A stretch of 50,703 nucleotides of DNA from assembly GCA_015056015.1 (NCBI GenBank), contig SVHD01000012.1, positions 1-50,703 of the forward strand, written 5' to 3'. The notes under the pieces are model-generated. The model was not told the DNA's origin and did no database searches. It saw only the letters and a list, made by a program, of their open reading frames with translations. A program made the translations under genes and the position numbers. Below are positions 42,831 through 50,703 of this stretch, piece after piece (positions within the stretch are counted from its first letter, which is position 1; each line of letters starts with the position of its first letter). Source of the stretch: Clostridiales bacterium (GTDB taxonomy: Bacteria; Bacillota; Clostridia; Christensenellales; Aristaeellaceae).

Positions 42831-43883
42831 TCAGATACAGGTCTTGATGACCTCATTCTTGGCGGAAGATTCAAAGGCCAGATCCACGATCTGCATATCG
42901 CGGCGCATATCGGCGTGGCTGACATAGGGCATTTCTTCACCCCGGACGGCCGCGGCCAGATTGCGATGATATTCATAGGGATCGGTTTCGGCAGTGGGCA
43001 TATCCATGGTTTCCAGATATTCGGGCTTGAGGGGCGCCATGGTGCGGCTGGGGCCCAGATTCTTGCCGAATACGCTGTCAAAGCCCTGCACCTGGCCCTT
43101 GATGCGGGCCATACCGCCGGTCTTGCCGGAGAAATCATCAATCTTCAGGGTGCCGCGATCGCCATAGACGAACCACCGGGGCAGATCCTGGAGGCAGAAG
43201 GTGCCCACCTGCACCTTGGCGCAAACGCCGTTATCAAAAATCATCTGCAGTTCAAAGCTATCATCCACGGCAGGGGTCAGGATGCTCTGCAGCCGGGCAT
43301 ACACGCTGGTGACCTTATGGCCCTTGAACATGCCCAGATACTGGTCGATCAGATGGATGCCCCAGTCATAGAGCATGCCGCCGCCCGCCTTGGGATCGGC
43401 GCGCCAGCCAAAGCAAACGCCGCGCTGACCATACACACGGGACTGGATGGAGGTGATATTGCCGATTTCGCCGGAATCCACCACATTTTTCACCATCAGA
43501 TAATCGATATCCCAGCGGCGATTCTGATGCACGGTAAAGATTTTGCCATTCTTTTCGGCAGCGGCGATGACCTGTTCCAATTCGGCGCTGTTCATGGTGA
43601 CAGGCTTTTCGCACATGACATTTTTTCCCGCATTCAGGCAGGCGATGGATAATTCGGCATGCACATCATTGGGGGTGCAGACGAAAACCAGATTGATTTC
43701 TGGATTGGCCAGGAATTCATCCAGCTTGTCATAGGCGGCAAGGCCGCATTCTTTGGCGTCCGCCAGCTTTTCGCTATTAATATCATAAGCGGCGATGACC
43801 TTGATATCGCCCTGTTCCTGGGATTTTTTCAGATGGAAATGGCCCATATAGCCAAAACCGATAATACCGGCAGTAACCTGCAT
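42831..43883 (-). CDS. Gfo/Idh/MocA family oxidoreductase
   Basis: The 350-residue protein has the Rossmann motif GIIGFGYMGHFH near the N-terminus, CEKPVTMN with the catalytic Lys near residue 95, and GGGMLYDWGIHLIDQ near 185, the usual C-terminal active-site block. It is an NAD(P)-dependent sugar or polyol dehydrogenase of unknown specificity. GGAGGG precedes the ATG at 43883; the long upstream extension of the frame has no support. It stands alone on the minus strand and is only distantly similar to the dehydrogenase half of the fusion protein. Confidence 0.9.
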   Translation of the reverse strand: MQVTAGIIGFGYMGHFHLKKSQEQGDIKVIAAYDINSEKLADAKECGLAAYDKLDEFLANPEINLVFVCTPNDVHAELSIACLNAGKNVMCEKPVTMNSAELEQVIAAAEKNGKIFTVHQNRRWDIDYLMVKNVVDSGEIGNITSIQSRVYGQRGVCFGWRADPKAGGGMLYDWGIHLIDQYLGMFKGHKVTSVYARLQSILTPAVDDSFELQMIFDNGVCAKVQVGTFCLQDLPRWFVYGDRGTLKIDDFSGKTGGMARIKGQVQGFDSVFGKNLGPSRTMAPLKPEYLETMDMPTAETDPYEYHRNLAAAVRGEEMPYVSHADMRRDMQIVDLAFESSAKNEVIKTCI

Positions 43884-44136
43884 GATTTTTACCCTCCGCT
43901 TCTTTCGTCTTATTGACAGCATTAGGAACCCCCGTTTTTTCCCGAAGGCAAAGACAGTATACCACATATTTCCCGGAAAGGGAACGGAAAAAGCAGCAAT
44001 ATCTTCCTTTTTTCCATGGCAATTTTGAATGAAAGAATGACAAAATCGATTACCGGCACGGCGTCGCCCGGCCGCAAGCGGCAAAAAGCGCAATTATTTC
44101 CCTTCCTAATTTATGGAAAAATGCGCCCTTTTTCCC

Positions 44137-44165
44137 TTGCACGGCCCTGCTGCCCGTGCTATAAT
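44137..44165 (+). promoter_or_regulatory. Promoter of mscL
   Basis: TTGCAC (44137-44142), 17 nt, TATAAT (44160-44165), 40 nt before the mscL start. Confidence 0.85.
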
Positions 44166-44205
44166 AAATTATCATGCTGTATGCAAAAGAAGGAGAGGAA
44201 ATTTC

Positions 44206-44658
44206 ATGAAAAAACTGCTGGGTGAATTCAAAAAATTTGCGCTCAAGGGCAATGTGATCGATATGGCGGTCGGCGTCATGATCGGCGGCGCCTTCAGCAA
44301 AATCGTCACTTCTCTGGTCAATGACGTCTTCATGCCCATTCTTTCCCTGATTACCGGCGGCCTGAATACCTCCGCCCTGTTCGTGGCCCTGGATGGCCAG
44401 GAATATGCCACCCTGGACGCCGCCAAGGAAGCCGGCGTTGCCACCCTCAATTACGGCACCTTTATCCAGACCGTGATCGATTTCGTGCTGATCGCCATCT
44501 GCATCTTCGCTTTCGTCAAGCTCATCTCCAAGCTGCATAAGAAGGAAGAGCCCGCTCCCGCCCCCGCTCCCCGCAAGTGCCCCTTCTGCTGCCAGGTCAT
44601 TGACGATAAGGCCACCCGCTGCCCCCATTGCACCAGCGAACTGCCCGAGGAAAAGTAA
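44206..44658 (+). CDS. mscL: Large-conductance mechanosensitive channel with C-terminal zinc ribbon
   Basis: The 150-residue protein has the MscL N-terminus (EFKKFALKGNVIDMAVGVMIG), two membrane helices (about 16-48 and 85-108), and then a Pro/Ala linker. Where MscL normally ends in a cytoplasmic helix bundle, this one has a zinc ribbon with Cys125, Cys128, Cys139 and Cys142. MscL opens under membrane tension to release solutes. The ribbon could respond to metal or redox state or bind a partner (inference). AAGGAGAGG sets the start. The HAD gene begins 2 nt downstream. Confidence 0.93.
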   Translation: MKKLLGEFKKFALKGNVIDMAVGVMIGGAFSKIVTSLVNDVFMPILSLITGGLNTSALFVALDGQEYATLDAAKEAGVATLNYGTFIQTVIDFVLIAICIFAFVKLISKLHKKEEPAPAPAPRKCPFCCQVIDDKATRCPHCTSELPEEK

Positions 44659-44660
44659 TC

Positions 44661-45305
44661 GTGATTTGCAAAAATTTCTTCTGGGATTTTGACGGAACCC
44701 TTTACGCCACCTACGGCCGCATCACCAGGGCCTGCTTAAAGGCCCTGGCGGACGCCGGCAAAGATATTCAGGATATTCCCTTTGAAGAGGCCTACCGGGC
44801 AGCCAAGCGATCCATCAAACACTTTTCCGATCGCTATGCCGCGCCCCGGGGCCTTTCGCATGAGGAATTCACCCTGGGTTACCGGGCCAACGCCAATCTG
44901 GAAGGGGAGGAAAGCATCCGCCCCTATCCCGGCGTCAAGGAAATGGTGGAAGCAGTGGTCAAAAACGGCGGCCGCAATTTCCTCTATACCCACCGGGGTG
45001 TGGATGCCATCTATTGGATGAAAAAGGATGGCCTCTGGCAATATTTCTTTGACAGCGTCACCAAGGAAGACGCTTTCCCCTTAAAGCCCGCCCCTGACGC
45101 CCTGATGCATCTGGCGAAAAAGCATGATCTGAATCCTGCGGACTGCATCATGCTGGGCGACCGGGAAATCGATATCCAGGCGGCGCTGGCCGCCGGGATG
45201 AATGGCGCGCTCTATGATGATGAAAATATCTTCCCGGATTTTAATCCGCCCTATCGCCTTGCCTCCTGGGAAGAAGGCAAACGGCTGCTGGTGGATGCTG
45301 AGTAA
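44661..45305 (+). CDS. HAD-family phosphatase
   Basis: The 214-residue protein has HAD motif I as DFDGT (Asp9 and Asp11), motif II near FLYTHR, Lys in LKPAPD, and motif IV GDREID. The helical cap and size fit the phosphoglycolate phosphatase/beta-phosphoglucomutase group; the substrate is not determined. The GTG at 44661 is chosen because GAGGAAAA is spaced 7-8 nt before it and it follows the mscL stop by 2 nt. The longer frame to 44628 would overlap mscL. Confidence 0.85.
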   Translation: MICKNFFWDFDGTLYATYGRITRACLKALADAGKDIQDIPFEEAYRAAKRSIKHFSDRYAAPRGLSHEEFTLGYRANANLEGEESIRPYPGVKEMVEAVVKNGGRNFLYTHRGVDAIYWMKKDGLWQYFFDSVTKEDAFPLKPAPDALMHLAKKHDLNPADCIMLGDREIDIQAALAAGMNGALYDDENIFPDFNPPYRLASWEEGKRLLVDAE

Positions 45306-45323
45306 GGGAAAGGGATACGCGAC

Positions 45324-45968
45324 ATGACCTATATCATGAAAACCCGTCAGGAAATCAAAGCACAGGCAAAGGAACAACTGAATCTTCAGCGGGGCCTTTG
45401 TATCGGCATTTACCTGCTGGCCATGGCAGCCATGGCCATTCTTTCCGCCTGTACCCTGGGCCTTGGCACGCTGATGGTGGCCCCGGTGATCATGATTGCC
45501 ACCAGCGGCTTTTTCGCCGCTGCCTATCTGGGGAAATTCGGTACGGCGTCCCAGTGGTTCAATTCCATGCTGGAAAATTTCACCCGGAAGCTGGGCGGTT
45601 ATCTGTGGATGATGCTGTGGATTTTCCTGTGGATGATGCTTTTCTATATCCCCGGCTTTGTGAAGGCCATTTCCTATTCCATGACGCCCTATATCCTGGC
45701 TGAATGCCCCAACGTCAAGGCGAAGGACGCCCTGCGCCTTTCCATGCGCATGACCCAGGGCTACAAGATGGATATTTTCGTCACGCAGCTCAGCTTTATT
45801 GGCTGGCTTTTCCTTTGCGCCCTGACCTGCGGCGTGCTGCAGGTGGTTCATGTGGGCCCCTATATGAATCTGACCATGGGCGGCGTATACCAGGAGCTGA
45901 AGAAAAATGCCATTGAAAACGGCGTGATCCGTCCGGAGGAATTTGAGGGCGCGCCGGTTGTTTACTGA
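45324..45968 (+). CDS. DUF975 family membrane protein
   Basis: The 214-residue protein has about five membrane segments and the DUF975 signatures TRQEIKAQAKEQL at the N-terminus and ILAECPNVKAKDALRLSMRM in the middle. The family is common in clostridia and has no known function. The start at 45324 has only a weak AAAGGGA; the ATG at 45336 is possible. It closes the mscL operon. Confidence 0.85.
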   Translation: MTYIMKTRQEIKAQAKEQLNLQRGLCIGIYLLAMAAMAILSACTLGLGTLMVAPVIMIATSGFFAAAYLGKFGTASQWFNSMLENFTRKLGGYLWMMLWIFLWMMLFYIPGFVKAISYSMTPYILAECPNVKAKDALRLSMRMTQGYKMDIFVTQLSFIGWLFLCALTCGVLQVVHVGPYMNLTMGGVYQELKKNAIENGVIRPEEFEGAPVVY

Positions 45969-45977
45969 TCCGTATCC

Positions 45978-46016
45978 AAAAGGGAGGATGCCGCAAAATG
46001 CATCCTCCCTTTTTTA
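45978..46016. terminator. Bidirectional terminator
   Basis: AAGGGAGGATGC pairs with GCATCCTCCCTT around CGCAAAAT, with T-runs on both strands. It serves the converging DUF975 and AraC genes and overlaps the AraC stop codon. Confidence 0.9.
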
Positions 46017-46826
46017 TTGTTCTTTTTTAAATGCAAAGGGCGTTTTGCCCTTATATTTTTTGAATACCCGGCAGAAATAGGAGCAATCCTTAAAGCCCAC
46101 CGTTTCTGCGCAATCGCTGACGCTGATGGGGGTATTCATCAGCATTTCCGCCGCCCGATCCAGGCGGATCTGCAATTGGCAATGATAGGGGGATACCCCA
46201 AAGCGCGCCTTGAACAGATGCAAAAAACGATTGCGGCTCACATAGCACATGCCCGCATACAGCCCCAGATCAATGGGCTCCTGAAAATGCTGCTGCATAT
46301 AGGCGCGCACCCGATCCAGCCCCTCATGATTGGGCCCCGGCAAAAAGGGCCGGCTGGCGCTTTGCATAATCATGGAAAGCAAAAGCAGCAATTGGCTTTC
46401 GCTGATCCGATCGCTGTAGGGCTCCTTGGCAAAATGGGCGTTTTGCAGCCTGTGGAATGCCCCTTCAAATTCCTGGGGCTGATGAATCCGGATCACCGCC
46501 ACCCCGCTTTCATTCAGGGGATTGAGCATTTCGCAGGCGGTGCCTGAAAAATGGGTCCATAGCAATAATGTCTTATTTCCCTTCCGGAAATAGTAATGCT
46601 GGCGCACCCGGGGGAAATAAAGAATCAGGCTGCCCGGACCCACCGCATATTCCCGGCCGTTCTCTTCATAATAGCCCATGCCCTGGCTGATATACTGGAT
46701 GGCATAATCCACCCGCCCCTTTTCCCGGAGGGTATCCGAATCCCGATCCAGCAGCCATTGGGCGCCGCAGCTGTTGACGCAGAGATACTCGCTGGATTCA
46801 TATTCGGATGAATATTTTTCCGCCAT
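46014..46826 (-). CDS. AraC family transcriptional regulator
   Basis: The 270-residue protein has an AraC-type cupin ligand-binding domain (about 30-120; VGPGSLILYFPRVRQHYY) and two helix-turn-helices at the C-terminus (about 172-268), with DLGLYAGMCYVSRNRFLHLF and VGFKDCSYFCRVFKKYKGKTP. GGGAGA precedes the ATG. It diverges from the first DUF4091 gene, so it probably activates one or both paralogues in response to a glycan-derived sugar (inference). Confidence 0.92.
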   Translation of the reverse strand: MAEKYSSEYESSEYLCVNSCGAQWLLDRDSDTLREKGRVDYAIQYISQGMGYYEENGREYAVGPGSLILYFPRVRQHYYFRKGNKTLLLWTHFSGTACEMLNPLNESGVAVIRIHQPQEFEGAFHRLQNAHFAKEPYSDRISESQLLLLLSMIMQSASRPFLPGPNHEGLDRVRAYMQQHFQEPIDLGLYAGMCYVSRNRFLHLFKARFGVSPYHCQLQIRLDRAAEMLMNTPISVSDCAETVGFKDCSYFCRVFKKYKGKTPFAFKKEQ

Positions 46827-46859
46827 GCATTTCTCCCTTTCCGCATTCTCTTTATGGAT

Positions 46860-46888
46860 AGTATATCGGCTCTTTTTTCTTCTGTCAA
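46860..46888 (-). promoter_or_regulatory. Promoter of the AraC gene
   Basis: On the minus strand TTGACA (46883-46888), 17 nt, TATACT (46860-46865). Confidence 0.85.
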
Positions 46889-46924
46889 TAACAGCTTTGT
46901 CCTATTTTTCGCCATTCCTGTTGC

Positions 46925-46953
46925 TTTACGGATGCGCCTGCAGGGGATATAAT
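46925..46953 (+). promoter_or_regulatory. Promoter of the first DUF4091 gene
   Basis: TTTACG (46925-46930), 17 nt, TATAAT (46948-46953). The weak -35 fits activation by a regulator such as the adjacent AraC protein. The second paralogue has an equally arranged promoter. Confidence 0.75.
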
Positions 46954-46990
46954 GAAAATAAGAAATTGCCTATATAAGGAGCGATGATAG

Positions 46991-48682
46991 ATGCTTGAAA
47001 CCATTATTCTCAGTTCCCTGCATAAAATTTATCCTCAGGATTGCCCCCAAACGCCCCTGACCGCCCTATCCGGCATGCGCAATGAACCCCTTTCCTTCCA
47101 ACTGGCCTACAAGCTGGAAGGCGGCGATAAGCGTTCCCTCCCCGTATGCCCCCGGATCGAATCCGAGCTGGAGTTGAATCTGTATTCCGTGGGCTATGTC
47201 CCCGTGGTGCATACCCATTGGGGCGGCCCCCGGGAGCCCCAGCCCGGCCTCATCGGCGATATTCTGCTGCCCAAGGCCGTCAACCCCGAATTGCAGCTGA
47301 AAACGGCCGGCGCCAGCGCCGATACCTTCTATTTTGAAAAGGGCGAAAATATCACCCTCAATGCCGCCAATGATGCCTGGCAGGCCCTGTGGTTCACCAT
47401 CAATGAGGATGGCAAGCCCATCGCCCCCGGCAAATACACCATCCGCATTGCCATGTATGAGCGGAAAAAGAACGAAAAAATCAGCGAAAACGAAATCGAA
47501 ATCACCATTCTGGATGCGGAGCTGCCCAAGCAGAAGCTCAAATATACCAACTGGTTCCACTGCGATTGCCTGGCTGATTTCTATAACGTAGAAATTTTCA
47601 GCGATTCCTTCTTTGAAATCATGCGGGCCCAGGTGGCCTGCGCGGTGAAGAATGGCATGAATATGATCCTCACCCCCTTCTTCACCCCGCCCCTGGATAC
47701 CCCCGTTGACGATGAACGCATGACCGCCCAGCTGGTAAAGGTAAACGTCGTAAACGGCGAATATTCCTTTGATTTCTCCCTGCTGAAAAAATTCATCGAT
47801 ATCTGCCGGGAAGAAGGCATGGAATATTTCGAGCATTCTCATCTGTTCACCCAGTGGGGCTCCGAAGCCGCGCCCAAGGTCATGGCCACCGTGGACGGTG
47901 TGGAAAAGCGTATCTTTGGCTGGGACACCCCCGCCACCGGGGACGAATACACCGCCTTCCTGGACGCTTATCTGCCGGCAGTGAAGAAATTCCTGGCAGG
48001 CGAAAACCTCAGCGACAAGATCCTCTTCCATGTATCGGATGAACCCAACGAAGGCAACGCGGAGCAATATCGCAAGGCCAAGGCCGTGGTAGCCCGGCAT
48101 CTGGAAGGATATCTGTGCGGCGACGCCCTGTCCCATTATATGTTCTACGAAGAAGGCCTGGTGCAGACCCCCATTGTTTCCACCCATCATATTCAGAATT
48201 TTCTGGGCCGGTGCGATCATCTGTGGGCCTATTATACCGGCGGGCATTTCGGCACGCTGAGCAACCGGATTCTCTCCACGCCCCCCGAACTGAACCGGGT
48301 GCTGGGGCTGGAAATGTATACCCACAAAATTGAAGGCTTCCTCCACTGGGCCTACAATAATTATTACGATGTGCTCAGCCAGGGGCTCTTTGATCCCGCC
48401 TTCGCCCCCGGCGGCTATAAGCAGAATCCCGGCGTTACCTACTTCGTCTACCCCGGCCGGGATAAAAAGCCCCTCCAGTCCACCCGCCTGAAGGTATTCG
48501 CTGAAGGCCTGATGGATATGCGGGCATTGGAACTGCTGGAAAGCCTGGCCAGCCGGAAAGCCTGCGACGAAATTCTGGAAAAATTCTTTGGCCAGGTGGA
48601 TTTCCATACCGATCCCCGGAGCGCGGAATATCTGCTTGCCTTCCGTCAGGAAGTCAACGCCGCCATCGAAAAGGCGCTGTAA
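46991..48682 (+). CDS. DUF4091 glycoside-hydrolase-like protein, paralogue 1
   Basis: The 563-residue protein has an N-terminal beta-sandwich (about 1-170) and a TIM-barrel-like DUF4091 region (about 180-545). Conserved pieces include YTNWFHCDCLADFY, NMILTPFFTPPLDTP, and FHVSDEPN, whose Glu near residue 354 is a candidate acid. DUF4091 proteins are thought to be glycosidases but few are characterised. No signal peptide is present, so it acts in the cytosol. AAGGAG precedes the ATG. The downstream gene is a close copy. Confidence 0.85.
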   Translation: MLETIILSSLHKIYPQDCPQTPLTALSGMRNEPLSFQLAYKLEGGDKRSLPVCPRIESELELNLYSVGYVPVVHTHWGGPREPQPGLIGDILLPKAVNPELQLKTAGASADTFYFEKGENITLNAANDAWQALWFTINEDGKPIAPGKYTIRIAMYERKKNEKISENEIEITILDAELPKQKLKYTNWFHCDCLADFYNVEIFSDSFFEIMRAQVACAVKNGMNMILTPFFTPPLDTPVDDERMTAQLVKVNVVNGEYSFDFSLLKKFIDICREEGMEYFEHSHLFTQWGSEAAPKVMATVDGVEKRIFGWDTPATGDEYTAFLDAYLPAVKKFLAGENLSDKILFHVSDEPNEGNAEQYRKAKAVVARHLEGYLCGDALSHYMFYEEGLVQTPIVSTHHIQNFLGRCDHLWAYYTGGHFGTLSNRILSTPPELNRVLGLEMYTHKIEGFLHWAYNNYYDVLSQGLFDPAFAPGGYKQNPGVTYFVYPGRDKKPLQSTRLKVFAEGLMDMRALELLESLASRKACDEILEKFFGQVDFHTDPRSAEYLLAFRQEVNAAIEKAL

Positions 48683-48708
48683 GCCCGCCCCCGTTTTCCT
48701 TTCCTCGC

Positions 48709-48737
48709 TTTACAAAAAAGCAGACCCGGGATATAAT
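48709..48737 (+). promoter_or_regulatory. Promoter of the second DUF4091 gene
   Basis: TTTACA (48709-48714), 17 nt, TATAAT (48732-48737). Its layout matches the promoter of paralogue 1, including a G-rich GGGA just before the -10. The duplicated genes are therefore separately transcribed. Confidence 0.75.
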
Positions 48738-48789
48738 ACAGTCAACCGTGAATCATAAATACCGGCATTGCCGGAAGGAGTGACATACA

Positions 48790-50484
48790 ATGAAGCTTGA
48801 AACCATTATTCTCAGCTCCCTGCACAAAGTATATCCCCTCTCCTGCCCTAAAACGCCCCTGACCGCCCTGTCCGGCATGCGCAATGAGCCCCTTTCCTTC
48901 CAGCTGGCCTATAAGCTGGAAGAAGGCAGCGAAAAGCATACCACCCCCATCTATCCCCGCATTGAAACCGATCTGGAGTTGAATCTGTATTCCGTGGGCT
49001 ATGTGCCCGTGCTGCATACCGATATCGGCATTCCGGATATGCCCGCCCCCGGCCTGATGGGCGATATGCTTTTGCCCAAGGCCGTCAATCCCGAACTGGA
49101 GCATAAGGGCTATCCCTGGAAGACCCTGTATTTTGAAAAGGACGAAAAGATCACCCTCAACGCCGCCAACGACGCCTGGCAGGCCCTGTGGTTCACCGTC
49201 AACGAAAACGGCAAATCCATCGCCCCCGGCAAATATACCGTCCGCATTGCCCTGTATGAAAGCTACGACGGGGAAAAGATCGGCGAAAACGAAATTGAAA
49301 TCACCATCGTGGACGCGGAATTGCCCAAGCAGAAGCTCAAGTATACCAACTGGTTCCACTGCGATTGCCTGGCCGATTTCTATGATGTAAAGATCTTCAG
49401 CGAGCCTTTCTTTGAAATCATGCGGGCCCAGGTGGCCTGCGCGGTGAAGAATGGCATGAACATGATCCTCACCCCCTTCTTCACCCCGCCTCTGGATACC
49501 CCCATCGATGATGAGCGCATGACCGCCCAGCTGGTGAAGGTAAACGTCATCAACGGCGCCTATTCCTTTGATTTCTCCCTGCTGAAGAAATTCATCGATA
49601 TCTGCCGGGAAGAAGGCATGGAATATTTCGAGCATTCCCATCTCTTCACCCAGTGGGGCTCCAAGGCCGCGCCCAAGGTCATCGCCTGTGTGGACGGCGT
49701 GGAAAAGCGCATTTTCGGCTGGGATACCCCTGCCACCGGGGACGAATACACCGCCTTCCTGGACGCCTATCTGCCGGCAGTGAAGAAATTCCTGGCAGGC
49801 GAAAACCTCAGCGATAAGGTGCTCTTCCATATTTCCGACGAACCCAATGAAACCAATGCGGATTATTACCGCAAGGCCAAGGCCGTGGTTTCCAAGCATC
49901 TGAAGGGCTATCTCTGCGGAGACGCCCTGTCCCATTATCTGTTCTATGAAGAAGGCCTGGTGGAAACCCCCATCGTGGCCACCCATAACATTGATGAATT
50001 CCTGGGCCGCTGCGATCATCTGTGGGCCTATTATACCGGCGGCCAGATCTATAACGGCCGGAGCAACCGCCTGATCGTCTTCCCCTCCGAACGCAACCGG
50101 GTAATCGGCCTTTCCATGTATGCCCACAAGATCGAGGGCTTCCTCCACTGGGCCTACAATAATTATTATGATCTTCTGAGCCAGGGCCTCTTTGATCCCG
50201 CCATCAATCCCTGCGGCTACAACAATAACCCCGGCACCACTTACATGGTCTATCCCGGCCGGGACGGCAAGCCCATCCAGTCCACCCGTCAGAAGAATTT
50301 TGCCGAGGGCATCCTGGATATCCGCGCCCTGGAGCTGCTGGAAAGCCTGGCCGGCCGGAAAGCCTGCGACGAAATCCTGGAAAAGCACTTTGGCAAGGTG
50401 GGCTTCGATGTGGTTCCCAATGGCCCCGAGCATCTCATCGCCTTCCGCGAAGACGTAAACGCCGCCATCCAAAAGGCGCTGTAA
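48790..50484 (+). CDS. DUF4091 glycoside-hydrolase-like protein, paralogue 2
   Basis: The 564-residue protein aligns end to end with paralogue 1, and most positions are identical by eye, including the WFHCDCLADFYDV and HISDEPNETN motifs. Differences cluster around residues 70-110 of the sandwich domain and around 405-420, where one has GHFGTLSNR and the other GQIYNGRSNR. This suggests altered substrate contacts. GGAAGGAG precedes the ATG. Two diverged tandem copies under separate promoters suggest two related substrates. Confidence 0.85.
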   Translation: MKLETIILSSLHKVYPLSCPKTPLTALSGMRNEPLSFQLAYKLEEGSEKHTTPIYPRIETDLELNLYSVGYVPVLHTDIGIPDMPAPGLMGDMLLPKAVNPELEHKGYPWKTLYFEKDEKITLNAANDAWQALWFTVNENGKSIAPGKYTVRIALYESYDGEKIGENEIEITIVDAELPKQKLKYTNWFHCDCLADFYDVKIFSEPFFEIMRAQVACAVKNGMNMILTPFFTPPLDTPIDDERMTAQLVKVNVINGAYSFDFSLLKKFIDICREEGMEYFEHSHLFTQWGSKAAPKVIACVDGVEKRIFGWDTPATGDEYTAFLDAYLPAVKKFLAGENLSDKVLFHISDEPNETNADYYRKAKAVVSKHLKGYLCGDALSHYLFYEEGLVETPIVATHNIDEFLGRCDHLWAYYTGGQIYNGRSNRLIVFPSERNRVIGLSMYAHKIEGFLHWAYNNYYDLLSQGLFDPAINPCGYNNNPGTTYMVYPGRDGKPIQSTRQKNFAEGILDIRALELLESLAGRKACDEILEKHFGKVGFDVVPNGPEHLIAFREDVNAAIQKAL

Positions 50485-50513
50485 GCAAAATTAAATCCCA
50501 TAGCACAACAAAG

Positions 50514-50539
50514 GCCCCTGCGATTCCGCAGGGGCTTTT
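50514..50539 (+). terminator. Terminator of paralogue 2
   Basis: GCCCCTGCG pairs with CGCAGGGGC around ATTC, followed by TTTT, with AAA on the other side. Confidence 0.9.
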
Positions 50540-50625
50540 GCTATCGGTTGACCTTATTCTACTAATCCATTTTTTATAGAATGGATTCATCCTCCGGCAT
50601 GAAGGAAAAAACAAATACACCGTTC

Positions 50626-50703
50626 CACTGGCACACAAGCAACATTTATGCCAATCAGAAAAATCCAGTACAGCTTTCTTGGGGTGGGTGCGGGAGGGGG
50701 ATT
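50626..50703 (-). repeat. Hairpin repeat arm (reverse), cut by the window end
   Basis: CACTGGC (50626-50632) is followed by AAATCCAGTACAGCTTTCTTGG and GGTGGGTGCGGGAGGGGGATT, the start of a hairpin like that at 13292-13333. A separate stem AATCCATT/AATGGATT lies just upstream (50565-50588). Confidence 0.85.

Noticed and set aside
48683..48789. A single DUF4091 operon with read-through from paralogue 1
   Set aside because: A good promoter lies at 48709-48737, so the second gene has its own start, although read-through cannot be excluded because no terminator was seen after paralogue 1.
46991..50484. The two DUF4091 genes as an assembly duplication
   Set aside because: They differ at many synonymous and non-synonymous sites and in the intergenic sequence, so they are real diverged paralogues.

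Overview
The window looks like chromosomal DNA of an anaerobic, probably spore-forming member of the Bacillota, class Clostridia, most likely from an animal gut. This is inferred from a GerW/YtfJ sporulation gene, a glycyl radical enzyme with its activase, a cysteine T-box leader, near-consensus sigma-A promoters and AGGAGG ribosome sites, and many sugar-catabolism genes. I cannot name the species. No rRNA, tRNA, transposase, prophage or CRISPR array was seen.

Layout. 1-8.3 kb: the end of a U32 peptidase, a macro-domain protein, then a probable five-gene run coding for a CotH-like kinase with lamin-tail domains, a DUF4956 membrane protein, a VTC-type polyphosphate polymerase, a zinc-ribbon membrane protein and a TPM-domain membrane protein. 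8.3-13.1 kb: an acetyltransferase boxed by inverted repeat arms, an SPFH protein, and an esterase/YitT/glycerate kinase operon. 13.3-17.7 kb: a GH51 arabinofuranosidase and, divergently, a TetM-like GTPase fused to a Rae1/YacP-type ribosome-dependent nuclease domain.

18.3-31 kb is the metabolic centrepiece: a nine-gene minus-strand cluster. In transcription order it holds a glycyl radical activase, an unusual glycyl radical enzyme, a bicupin, a mannose-6-phosphate-isomerase-like protein, a TIM-barrel/Gfo-Idh-MocA fusion, a second TIM-barrel isomerase, and an ABC importer (two permeases and a binding protein). A divergent regulator joins a LacI-type sugar sensor to a C-terminal helix-turn-helix. 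I read this as an uptake and breakdown route for an unidentified sugar-like compound that includes a radical step.

31-35.9 kb: a conserved clostridial block (DUF2953, GerW, D,D-carboxypeptidase, RluB pseudouridine synthase), then a YtqB-like methyltransferase and a third TIM-barrel isomerase. 36-42.8 kb: secreted DUF6273, metallo-beta-lactamase-fold, clostripain-family and hypothetical proteins around a cysE-cysS pair with a cysteine T-box leader. 42.8-50.5 kb: a sugar dehydrogenase, an MscL channel with a zinc ribbon, a HAD phosphatase, a DUF975 protein, and an AraC regulator next to two tandem DUF4091 glycosidase-like paralogues.

Running through the window is a family of about 105-bp intergenic repeats. 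Each arm is a perfect or near-perfect 37-44-nt hairpin, then a conserved stretch, ending in GCCAGTG. They often sit as facing pairs. Two copies carry a second, roughly 90-bp repeat unit inside the hairpin loop. I know no name for this family.
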